A DNA stretch of 5,744 bases from an uncultured Clostridia bacterium (lineage in GTDB: Bacteria > Bacillota > Clostridia > Lachnospirales > Lachnospiraceae): positions 1-5,744 of the forward strand of contig CAMUFS010000210.1 in the NCBI GenBank assembly GCA_947088195.1. The letters run 5' to 3'. The notes below the pieces were generated by a model. That model was not told where the DNA came from. It was given only the letters and a program-made list of their open reading frames with translations, and ran no database searches. Below, in pieces: positions 1-5,744 of the stretch. Position 1 is the first letter of the stretch. The number at the start of each line of letters is the position of its first letter. The translations under genes were made by a program, and so were the position numbers.

Positions 1-1
1 A

Positions 2-1054
2 AGTGGAGAAATAAAAAACCTTAAATCATTTACATGTGGCTTTGATCTTCATTCCGTGTCCGGTGTGGAATTAGCATGTGATGAGCGGGAGAAGGCAGAA
101 TATATGTCTTATATATTTAAGACAGAGCATTATGAGATGGTATTAAAGTCCGGCGATATGGAAAGGTGTATGAAAAAGCTTGTATGGCATTTGGAAGATC
201 CGAGAGTAGGACAGAGCTATCCCAATTTTTATGCGGCAAAGCTTGCTTCTAATTTTGTAAAGGTTGTACTGGCAGGAAGCGGCGGAGATGAACTGTTTGC
301 TGGCTATCCATGGAGATATTACAGGGCAGTCAAGTGTAAAAATTTTGATGAATATATAGATAATTACTATGAATACTGGCAGCGGTTGCTGAAAGATGAC
401 GAGATAAGAGAATTTTTTAAGCCTGTTTATGATGAGATAAAGAGCTATCCTACAAAAAATGTATTTAAAAATATATTTCGCAATATCTCTCATAATGATA
501 TTTCACCTCAGCAAAGTGTAAATTATTCACTTTATCTGGAAGCAAAGACATTTTTGCACGGTCTTTTGATTGTAGAGGACAAGCTTAGTATGGCACATGG
601 CTTAGAGACAAGGGTTCCGTTTTTGGATAATGATCTGGTGGATTTTGCGATGAAGGTTCCAGTTGAATTAAAGCTTGCAGATATCAAGAATGTTAAGTCA
701 ATAAGTGAAAATGAAATTGGAAGTAAAGTGGATAAATATTACGAAAAAAATAAAGATGGAAAGCTATTACTCAGGAACGTGATGGGAAAATATGTCTCGC
801 AGGGAATATCAAAAGGCATGAAACGGGGCTTCTCGGCACCAGATGCAAGCTGGTTTAGAGGAGAAAGTATAGATTATGTGAAGGGAATTGTTGCTAATCC
901 GAATTCTATGATCTATGAGTATTTGAATAAAAGGAGTGTAGAGAATATTTTTCAGAAGCATATCAGCGGAAAAGAAAATAAAAGGCTTTTTATCTGGTCA
1001 ATTATAAATTTTGAGGAGTGGTTAAATTGCTTTATGAAGAAAAATGTCTGTTAA
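2..1054 (+). CDS. AsnB-like glutamine-dependent amidotransferase (asparagine synthase family), 5'-truncated by window edge
   Basis: This is the C-terminal synthetase part of an asparagine-synthase-family protein, which activates a carboxylate with ATP and transfers ammonia to make an amide. The frame is open to base 2 and already reads as family sequence there (SGEIKNLKSFTCGFD), so the GTG at 56 is an internal codon. The N-terminal glutaminase domain and the SGGxDS ATP-pyrophosphatase loop should lie just upstream of the window. Visible family blocks are GSGGDELFAGY (nt 275-307), VEDKLSMAHGLETRVPFLD (nt 572-628) and KRGFSAPDASWF (nt 821-856). The C-terminus looks complete and ends in TAA. A methyltransferase gene follows 45 nt later. 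Family membership is secure. The acceptor is not: free aspartate is possible, but the polysaccharide-type neighbours suggest amidation of a sugar acid or another glycan carboxylate, as proposed for AsnB-like proteins in O-antigen loci. That role is inference. Confidence 0.93.
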   Translation, partial: SGEIKNLKSFTCGFDLHSVSGVELACDEREKAEYMSYIFKTEHYEMVLKSGDMERCMKKLVWHLEDPRVGQSYPNFYAAKLASNFVKVVLAGSGGDELFAGYPWRYYRAVKCKNFDEYIDNYYEYWQRLLKDDEIREFFKPVYDEIKSYPTKNVFKNIFRNISHNDISPQQSVNYSLYLEAKTFLHGLLIVEDKLSMAHGLETRVPFLDNDLVDFAMKVPVELKLADIKNVKSISENEIGSKVDKYYEKNKDGKLLLRNVMGKYVSQGISKGMKRGFSAPDASWFRGESIDYVKGIVANPNSMIYEYLNKRSVENIFQKHISGKENKRLFIWSIINFEEWLNCFMKKNVC

Positions 1055-1087
1055 AAATTTTCTGCAAAAAATCAAAAATCATATAAT

Positions 1088-1093
1088 GGAGGA
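1088..1093 (+). promoter_or_regulatory. Strong ribosome binding site for the first methyltransferase
   Basis: GGAGGA lies 6 nt upstream of the ATG at 1100. It is the strongest Shine-Dalgarno match in the window and fixes the start of this gene. It fits a Firmicute-type translation signal. Confidence 0.85.
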
Positions 1094-1099
1094 AGAGTT

Positions 1100-2056
1100 A
1101 TGAAAATATGTGAGTTAAATAATAATTTTTTTATGGACGATAAAGGGATTTTAAGAGAAAAGACTGTATATTCAGACGAACAGGAACAGACAAAAGATAC
1201 TTTTTCATATAAATGGAGTCAGAAGCACAGCTATAGTGGTAAAAAAATGAATGCTGACTATAGAGATTGGTTAAGAAAGAAATATTTTTCTGATAGTGAT
1301 GATATGTTGAACAAAGTGTTTTCGGATGGAAGCATTGTTCTGGAAGCCGGATGTGGTGCAGGAATGTCTGCTATTGATTTGATTGGTGAAAAATTAAAAA
1401 ATATTTATTACATAGGTGTTGATATATCAACTGCCATTGATGAGGCACAGAAAAATATTAGGGCACTGGGGTGTGAAGAAAACAGCGAATTTGTACAATG
1501 TGATTTGAATAATATTCCGCTGTCAAAAAAAGTAGATGTGATTTTTTCAGAGGGAGTTTTACATCATACGGATTCGACAAGAAAGGCTATTTTTAATTTA
1601 TCTAAATATTTAAACAAGGGCGGATATTTCCTTTTTTATGTTTATGCTAAAAAGGCGCCGATTAGAGAGTATACTGATGATTACATAAGAGAGTATTTTA
1701 AAGATAAGAGTAATGAAGAGACATGGGAAGAGTTGAAAAATCTGACAAAATTAGGAAAAATGCTGGGAGATTTAAATATAACATTAAATATTGAGGATGA
1801 GATACCATTTTTAGGAATAAGGGCAGGTAAAATTAATTTACAAAGATTCTTTTACTGGTATTTATTTAAGTGTTTTTATAATGCTGATTATGATTTAGAA
1901 GAGATGAATCATATTAATTATGACTGGTACAGACCTCAGAATTGCCACAGGCAAACACCTGATGAAGTAAAAATATGGTGCAGAGAGGCGGGACTTGAAA
2001 TTGAAAGAATGAATGTTGAGGAATCTGGGATAACGGTTGTTGCAATAAAAAAATGA
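1100..2056 (+). CDS. Class I SAM-dependent methyltransferase
   Basis: This 318-residue protein is predicted to be a cytoplasmic methyltransferase with a Rossmann-like SAM domain. Motif I is VLEAGCGAG (residues 80-88). The acidic residue expected to bind the SAM ribose is D108 in YIGVDIS. A CDLNNIPL segment near 134-141 matches the adenine-contact loop, and EGVLHHT (151-157) is the usual post-motif block. The N-terminal FSYKW (36-40) and the C-terminal YDW...H..TPDEVKIW..EAGL stretch (about 274-298) resemble methyltransferases common in O-antigen and capsule loci. The start is the ATG behind GGAGGA, and the stop is TGA. There is no signal peptide or membrane segment. The substrate is probably a sugar or sugar-lipid intermediate, inferred only from neighbours; O-, N- and C-methylation cannot be told apart. 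Confidence 0.9.
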   Translation: MKICELNNNFFMDDKGILREKTVYSDEQEQTKDTFSYKWSQKHSYSGKKMNADYRDWLRKKYFSDSDDMLNKVFSDGSIVLEAGCGAGMSAIDLIGEKLKNIYYIGVDISTAIDEAQKNIRALGCEENSEFVQCDLNNIPLSKKVDVIFSEGVLHHTDSTRKAIFNLSKYLNKGGYFLFYVYAKKAPIREYTDDYIREYFKDKSNEETWEELKNLTKLGKMLGDLNITLNIEDEIPFLGIRAGKINLQRFFYWYLFKCFYNADYDLEEMNHINYDWYRPQNCHRQTPDEVKIWCREAGLEIERMNVEESGITVVAIKK

Positions 2057-2099
2057 GAGAAAGTGCAGGTAGAGTGTGCAGATATATAAAAAAATGATT

Positions 2100-2104
2100 G
2101 GAGA
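2100..2104 (+). promoter_or_regulatory. Ribosome binding site deciding the start of the small Rossmann protein
   Basis: GGAGA ends 5 nt before the ATG at 2110. It overlaps the alternative in-frame TTG at 2098, so initiation at 2110 (MKKLIV...) is much more likely than at the TTG (MENFMKK...). Confidence 0.75.
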
Positions 2105-2109
2105 ATTTT

Positions 2110-2478
2110 ATGAAAAAGTTAATTGTTTTAGGTGCCGGACAAATAGGGATGAAAGTTGCAGGAGATATTTTACCATGTATGCTCAATGAGTTTTCGGACA
2201 TTTATTTTTTTGATAATAATATAAGTAAACAGGGAAAGCAAATATGTGGATATTATATATTACAACAGGCAGAATATTGTGAATTAATAAAAGAGGAGTG
2301 CGCATTGATTATAGCGACAGATCATTGGCGTGAATTATTCAATGAATGTAGAGATTACGGTATAGAAGGAAAAATCATAGCCATATTTGACAAATATTCT
2401 TTTGGCAATTATCGTGATGTGGGCTCAATGATGAGTTTATTTGGGGAGGGGTATATAGAGGCTGTTGCTCAGAAGTAG
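2110..2478 (+). CDS. Small stand-alone Rossmann-fold nucleotide-binding domain protein
   Basis: This 122-residue protein opens with a beta strand and glycine loop, KKLIVLGAGQIG (residues 2-13), then a second strand ending in acidic FFDNN (33-37). That is the pattern of an NAD(P)- or nucleotide-binding Rossmann half. ALIIATD (65-71) and KIIAIFD (88-94) look like further strands. It resembles the N-terminal domains found on sugar acyltransferases (PglD type) and on some methyltransferases in polysaccharide loci. Here it stands alone, with no acyltransferase hexapeptide repeats and no catalytic SDR tyrosine-lysine pair. The ATG at 2110 is chosen because GGAGA sits 5 nt ahead of it. The TAG stop is in the same frame as the next gene, with no other stop between them, so this may be the N-terminal piece of a split two-domain protein. 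Its function is not known to me. Confidence 0.75.
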   Translation: MKKLIVLGAGQIGMKVAGDILPCMLNEFSDIYFFDNNISKQGKQICGYYILQQAEYCELIKEECALIIATDHWRELFNECRDYGIEGKIIAIFDKYSFGNYRDVGSMMSLFGEGYIEAVAQK

Positions 2479-2499
2479 ATAAACGATATAGTATTAAGA
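2476..2499 (+). other. In-frame TAG and 21-nt open spacer joining the Rossmann protein to the second methyltransferase
   Basis: The TAG at 2476-2478 is the only stop between the two genes in this frame. The seven codons after it read INDIVLR and run straight into the TTG at 2500, giving INDIVLRLGKIEKDIKRLW. Ile or Leu fall at positions 1, 4, 8, 11, 15 and 18, a regular 3-4 heptad spacing that includes residues upstream of any ordinary start codon. No clear Shine-Dalgarno site precedes the TTG. The layout fits a former fusion broken by one nonsense change, or termination and re-initiation. Low-complexity AT-rich codons could also give this pattern by chance. Confidence 0.4.
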
Positions 2500-3279
2500 T
2501 TGGGAAAAATTGAAAAAGATATTAAAAGATTGTGGGACAGTGAGGAAGAAATGGTTGCCAATATTTCAAGCGTATGTTGTTCTGAGAGTATAGAAAGCAA
2601 ACAGACAATGTTGGAAATGCTGGAAAATCCTATTTCAATAGAGGATGCCATGGCAGAATTGGAACATCAGGTACCGAAAGCATATCAAATTTGGAGACAA
2701 TTATTTGAAAATGGGAAAAAATTATATATAGAAAATCCATCTAGTAATTTGATGGTGGGAGAAAGCAAGTGGGCAGATCATTTTGATGCATTCAGTAAAT
2801 TAAACTGGAAAAACAAAGGTTGGCTTTTGGATATCGGATGTGGGATACAAAGAATACCTTCTTATTTGAAAGATTACCCGGTGGATTATATTATCGGAAT
2901 GGACCCACTTATGCCAGTAACAGAGCATCCGTTTCAGTTTGTACAAGGAATTGCAGAATTTATTCCTTTTAAGGATGAAACTTTTGATTATGTGATATCT
3001 GTGACAGCTTTGGATCATGTTCTTTTATTGGATAGAGCATTGAAAGAAATATATCGGGTATTAAAGAAAACCGGAAAGCTGTTATTATGGGTTGGTGGAA
3101 CGGAACACACAGAGATGTATAACCCATATAGTGAAGATGTAAAAGCTATTGATATGTATCATATGTTCCATATAAATCCGTCATGGTTTGAGCCTCTGAT
3201 GAAAGAGTGTCTGTTTATAAAAGAAAGTCATTATCAGGATCGGTGGGGAAATCATTTTTATGCGTATGGAAAAGCTTAA
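2500..3279 (+). CDS. Class I SAM-dependent methyltransferase with helical N-terminal extension
   Basis: The C-terminal two thirds is a Methyltransf_11-type domain. Motif I is LLDIGCGIQ (residues 109-117), the acidic SAM-ribose residue is D135 in IIGMDPL, and the block GIAEFIPFKDETFDYVISV (150-168) matches the family's 'aE.lPF.d.sFD.V' segment, followed by ALDHV. LKEIYRVLKKTGKLLLW (181-197) is the usual late helix-strand pair. Residues 1-80 are charged and probably helical, with no recognised domain. The start is uncertain. TTG at 2500 gives 259 residues but lacks a visible ribosome binding site; ATG at 2551 gives 242 residues and has AGGA at 2543-2546. The gene shares its frame with the upstream Rossmann gene across a single TAG. 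Its substrate is unknown, and a glycan precursor is inferred from context. Confidence 0.87.
   Translation: MGKIEKDIKRLWDSEEEMVANISSVCCSESIESKQTMLEMLENPISIEDAMAELEHQVPKAYQIWRQLFENGKKLYIENPSSNLMVGESKWADHFDAFSKLNWKNKGWLLDIGCGIQRIPSYLKDYPVDYIIGMDPLMPVTEHPFQFVQGIAEFIPFKDETFDYVISVTALDHVLLLDRALKEIYRVLKKTGKLLLWVGGTEHTEMYNPYSEDVKAIDMYHMFHINPSWFEPLMKECLFIKESHYQDRWGNHFYAYGKA
2543..2546 (+). promoter_or_regulatory. Candidate ribosome binding site for an alternative ATG start at 2551
   Basis: AGGA (within GAGGAAG) ends 4 nt before the ATG at 2551. The spacing is short, and GAG-GAA codons are common in coding sequence, so this is only suggestive. It is the best Shine-Dalgarno candidate for the second methyltransferase and competes with the TTG at 2500. 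Confidence 0.35.
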
Positions 3280-3313
3280 AAATACAATGAATATATAAAA
3301 AGCAGGGAAATAT

Positions 3314-4180
3314 ATGGAGAAAATTCTTATTACAGGAGCAACAGGACTTATTGGACAGGAATTATTGTCTTTGTTAATAAATGAATACGAGTGCTGGGTT
3401 GTCGGAAGGCATACAGCAGAAAATCCCAAATGGCATTTTATTGAACAGGATATGGGAAAAGTCTTTGAAATAAATAAATTTCCTGAACAAATGGACTATA
3501 TAATTCATTTGGCACAAAGTGATGGGCATAACGATTTTAAAAATAACAGAAAAGAAATATTTGATGTTAATATATATGGAATGATGCAGCTACTTGATTA
3601 TGGTGTCAAAGCAAAAATAAAAAAATATTTATTTGCGTCTTCCGGTGGAATATATGGCCAGTTGGGGAAGCCTGCTGTGGAAGATGAATCGATTGTTGTG
3701 TCAGATTCTTTGAATTTTTATCAAAATACAAAATTATGCACGGAATTATTAGCTCGAAATTATGGAATTTATTTTAATGTGATAGCTTTCCGGTTTTTCT
3801 TTGTATATGGAAAAGGACAAAAAGATAACATGTTGTTTCCAAGAATGATAAAAAGTATAAAAGAAAAGAGAATTATTACTGTTGGCTCATTAAATGATAT
3901 AAAAATAAATCCTATTTATAAAACGGATGCAGCCATGTGTGTATATATGGCATTGAAGGGGATAAATGATACGGAGACTTTTAATATAGCTGGAGATGAG
4001 ATAACATCGTTAGGTAATATTGCATTAAAGATTGCAAAAGAGATAGGGACAGAGATTGAAGTTAGATATGAAAACGAACAACAGCAAGATGTGTTGGCTG
4101 ATATTCGCAAGATGCGTAAGTTGCTTTGGACACCTCAAATTACATTAGACGAAGGACTAGGCAGAATGTTGTCGGATTAG
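3314..4180 (+). CDS. NAD-dependent epimerase/dehydratase (extended SDR)
   Basis: This 288-residue protein is a member of the extended short-chain dehydrogenase family that interconverts nucleotide sugars. Visible features are the NAD-binding TGATGLIG (residues 7-14), IIHLAQS (63-69), the strand and serine segment FASSGGIYG (107-115), the catalytic pair Y136 and K140 in YQNTK, FRFFFVYGKGQ (159-169), and INPIYKTDAA (198-207), matching the family's 'I.vdDva' region. The usual active-site Ser/Tyr/Lys set is intact. The protein is slightly short for the family (often 300-340), mostly at the C-terminal substrate domain. AGGGA at 3304-3308 sits 5 nt before the ATG. The stop is TAG. It probably makes or alters an NDP-sugar for the glycan served by its neighbours. 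Whether it acts as an epimerase, dehydratase or reductase cannot be read from sequence alone. Confidence 0.92.
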   Translation: MEKILITGATGLIGQELLSLLINEYECWVVGRHTAENPKWHFIEQDMGKVFEINKFPEQMDYIIHLAQSDGHNDFKNNRKEIFDVNIYGMMQLLDYGVKAKIKKYLFASSGGIYGQLGKPAVEDESIVVSDSLNFYQNTKLCTELLARNYGIYFNVIAFRFFFVYGKGQKDNMLFPRMIKSIKEKRIITVGSLNDIKINPIYKTDAAMCVYMALKGINDTETFNIAGDEITSLGNIALKIAKEIGTEIEVRYENEQQQDVLADIRKMRKLLWTPQITLDEGLGRMLSD

Positions 4181-4245
4181 GAAAATGTGATAGAGCCTGC
4201 TATTTCGATTTGATGTGATGATTTAGAGATTAAAGGGACGAGTTA

Positions 4246-5031
4246 ATGAAATATTATTTTGAAGATTTTATCGAAACAAATTATAAAGGTATATTAGAAA
4301 AGCTGATACAACAAGGATATCAGTTTATAGGTTTTGATTATGAAATAATAAATTCTGGAACAAAATTTGTGCTATGGAGACATGATGTTGATCACTCCTT
4401 AAACCGGGCTTATCGGTTAGCTGAAATAGAAGAGGAATTTGGAATAAAAGCGACGTATTTTATACATATACAAAGTGGTTTTTATAACGTGTTTGAGCCG
4501 GATCAATATGAGATACTATGTAGAATAATTGATAAAGGACACACAGTTGGACTCCATTTTGATCATGGGTTTTATACAAAAAGCAGGCATTTGATAAATA
4601 ACGATGAAATTGAAAAATGTGCAATAATAGAAAAAGAAATGCTTGAAAAGTATTTTAACATTAAAATTAACGCAGTTTCTTTTCATAACCCAGAAGCAAG
4701 TAATGTATTGAATTTAAAGCAGGGCTATTATGCTGGTATGGTAAATGCCTACTCGAAAATAATTGGTGATAAGTGCAAGTATTGTTCTGATTCAAATGGA
4801 TATTGGAGATACGACAGATTGTTAGATGTTATAGAAAATGATTATGACAGATTACATATTTTGACACACCCGGTCTGGTGGGTGCCGTATGAAATGTCGC
4901 CATATGAGAGGATAAAAAGATGTACAGATGGTCGAAGAAATTCTGTTATTAAGAGATATTGTGATATATTGGAACAATCTGCTAGAGAGAATATAGGATA
5001 CGGGCAAGAAAATTCAGAAGTGCAGTATTAA
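4246..5031 (+). CDS. Polysaccharide-deacetylase-like (carbohydrate esterase 4 / NodB-fold) protein
   Basis: This 261-residue protein matches the CE4-like deacetylases found in polysaccharide loci. The metal and base motif is RHDVD (residues 45-49), followed by the helix and strand FGIKATYFI (65-73). GHTVGLHFDHG (98-108) supplies H104, the likely metal ligand; SFHNP (145-149) and HILTHP (204-209) supply further histidines. SDSNGYW (181-187) is a block I associate with this subgroup. The classic CE4 motifs TFDD and HS/TxxH are replaced by RHDVD and HxxH. There is no signal peptide or transmembrane segment, so it probably acts in the cytoplasm on a sugar or lipid-linked intermediate rather than on wall polymer. 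AAGGGA (4233-4238) lies 7 nt before the ATG. The gene sits directly before a formyltransferase gene, which suggests it may expose the amine to be formylated. That pairing is inference. Confidence 0.85.
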   Translation: MKYYFEDFIETNYKGILEKLIQQGYQFIGFDYEIINSGTKFVLWRHDVDHSLNRAYRLAEIEEEFGIKATYFIHIQSGFYNVFEPDQYEILCRIIDKGHTVGLHFDHGFYTKSRHLINNDEIEKCAIIEKEMLEKYFNIKINAVSFHNPEASNVLNLKQGYYAGMVNAYSKIIGDKCKYCSDSNGYWRYDRLLDVIENDYDRLHILTHPVWWVPYEMSPYERIKRCTDGRRNSVIKRYCDILEQSARENIGYGQENSEVQY

Positions 5032-5060
5032 AATGCAGGTTATATGATTTGTGAAAGAGT

Positions 5061-5744
5061 ATGATAAAGATGAGAATTTATTTATTAAATTGTGCGGTGA
5101 CGGCACTCCCTTTTGTAAAAATATTGTGTAAGAATTTAAAAATTAATGGAATTATATCAGTGGATAAAAAGCATGCAGATTTTATAGCAGAATATTATGA
5201 TTATGAGCAATTTTGTATTAGTCAGAAAATCGAATATGTTACTGTGGATACATATACATTGAAAAGTGAATCAGATAAAAAGAAATTGCTTGGTTTAGAT
5301 ATTGATATTATTATTACGTCAGCATGGCAGAGATTAATTCCTGAATGGCTTATTGATCATTGTAATATAGGAGCGATTGGAGTGCATGGAAGTGCAGTTG
5401 GGATAAGCGGCGGGAGAGGAAGAAGTCCACAGAATTGGGCACTTATTTTTGGAGAAAACAAATTTTTTCTATCTATTTTTTGGATAGATACAAATATTGA
5501 TAATGGAGAAATAATTGATACCAAAGAATTTAAGTATGAATTGATTGACGACATAAAAACATCTTATCATAAAATGTCAATAAGCTTGGCAGAGATGATA
5601 ATTGAAAATCTTAAAAATGGAAAAATTGTAAATCATTATGGGATCAGGCAAAGAGAAGAGATAGGATATCTTCCCAAGAGAACAAAAGATGATGGAATGA
5701 TTGATTGGAACAGACGATGCCGTGATATATATAATTTTGTTCGA
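5061..5744 (+). CDS. Formyltransferase-domain protein (Fmt / sugar N-formyltransferase-like), 3'-truncated by window edge
   Basis: The frame is open from 5061 to the last base, giving 228 codons with no stop. The Formyl_trans_N-type core is visible: a strand DIDIIITSAW (80-89), then GVHGS (107-111) with the presumed catalytic H109, GGRGRSPQNWAL (117-128), and D147 in IDNGEII at the place of the family's catalytic Asp. PKRTKDDGMIDW (205-216) followed by IYNFVR matches the linker typical of Fmt and ArnA-like proteins, so only the C-terminal domain is missing. These enzymes transfer a formyl group from N10-formyltetrahydrofolate; in this setting an amino sugar is the likely acceptor. Unusually, the catalytic Asn-x-His reads Gly-x-His and the SLLP loop reads SAVG. 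The ATG at 5061 is the first after an in-frame stop at 5052-5054. The ATG at 5070 is an alternative, better spaced from the weak GAAAGAG at 5053-5059. Confidence 0.85.
   Translation, partial: MIKMRIYLLNCAVTALPFVKILCKNLKINGIISVDKKHADFIAEYYDYEQFCISQKIEYVTVDTYTLKSESDKKKLLGLDIDIIITSAWQRLIPEWLIDHCNIGAIGVHGSAVGISGGRGRSPQNWALIFGENKFFLSIFWIDTNIDNGEIIDTKEFKYELIDDIKTSYHKMSISLAEMIIENLKNGKIVNHYGIRQREEIGYLPKRTKDDGMIDWNRRCRDIYNFVR

Noticed and set aside
56..58. GTG at 56 as the start of the asparagine-synthase gene
   Set aside because: The frame is open upstream to base 2 and the residues before the GTG already fit the family, so the codon is internal and the gene begins outside the window.
143..493. Reverse-strand open frames, including 143-493, 1914-2201, 2469-2651, 2800-3018, 3181-3429, 3916-4110 and 5357-5554
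   Set aside because: Each lies mostly or wholly opposite a well-supported + strand gene, shows no family motif, and has the composition expected of an antisense shadow.
1052..1080. A/T-rich stretch after the first gene as a terminator
   Set aside because: There is no GC-rich stem; the only pairing is a few A-T bases. A strong ribosome binding site follows at once, which fits read-through.
2098..2100. TTG start for the small Rossmann protein
   Set aside because: It overlaps the GGAGA site that serves the ATG at 2110, and it would add residues ahead of the natural first strand.
2476..2478. TAG as a reassigned sense codon in this organism
   Set aside because: The epimerase gene also ends in TAG at its expected C-terminus, and other genes end in TAA and TGA, so a standard code is the better reading.
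4181..4245. The longest gap as a possible promoter region
   Set aside because: No -35/-10 pair with sensible spacing could be found. Only the AAGGGA ribosome binding site before 4246 is supported.
5468..5490. Inverted repeat (TATCTA / TAGATA around a T-rich loop)
   Set aside because: The stem is short and AT-only apart from single C and G positions, and it sits inside well-conserved formyltransferase coding sequence.

Overview
This window looks like the inside of a surface-glycan or glycoconjugate modification operon from a low-GC Firmicute. A clostridial organism of the Lachnospiraceae type is my best guess. The basis is strong AT-richness, purine-rich Shine-Dalgarno sites (GGAGGA, AGGGA, AAGGGA), heavy use of AGA, GGA and ATA codons, and the gene families present. 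The genus cannot be fixed from the sequence. All genes lie on the + strand with gaps of about 20-70 nt. I see no convincing terminator or internal promoter, so a single polycistronic transcript entering from the left and leaving on the right is the simplest reading.

Layout: (1) the 3' part of an AsnB-like glutamine-dependent amidotransferase/asparagine synthase, cut by the left edge; (2) a class I SAM-dependent methyltransferase; (3) a small stand-alone Rossmann-fold protein; (4) a second class I methyltransferase with a helical N-terminal extension, in the same reading frame as gene 3 and separated from it by one TAG; (5) an extended-SDR NAD-dependent epimerase/dehydratase; (6) a polysaccharide-deacetylase-like protein with an RHDVD metal motif; (7) a formyltransferase-domain protein, cut by the right edge and lying in frame to the last base.

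Together the genes encode small-group chemistry on sugars: amidation, methylation, epimerisation or reduction, deacetylation and formylation. No glycosyltransferase, flippase or polymerase lies within the window, so it appears to be the decoration and precursor section of a larger locus. A plausible but unproven link is that the deacetylase frees an amine which the formyltransferase then formylates.

The points most worth checking are the single TAG between genes 3 and 4, across which a heptad-like helix pattern begins at once, and the formyltransferase, where the usual Asn-x-His catalytic signature reads Gly-Val-His and the SLLP-type loop is replaced. No RNA genes, mobile elements, CRISPR arrays or substantial repeats were seen, and no gene-free stretch exceeds 100 bases.
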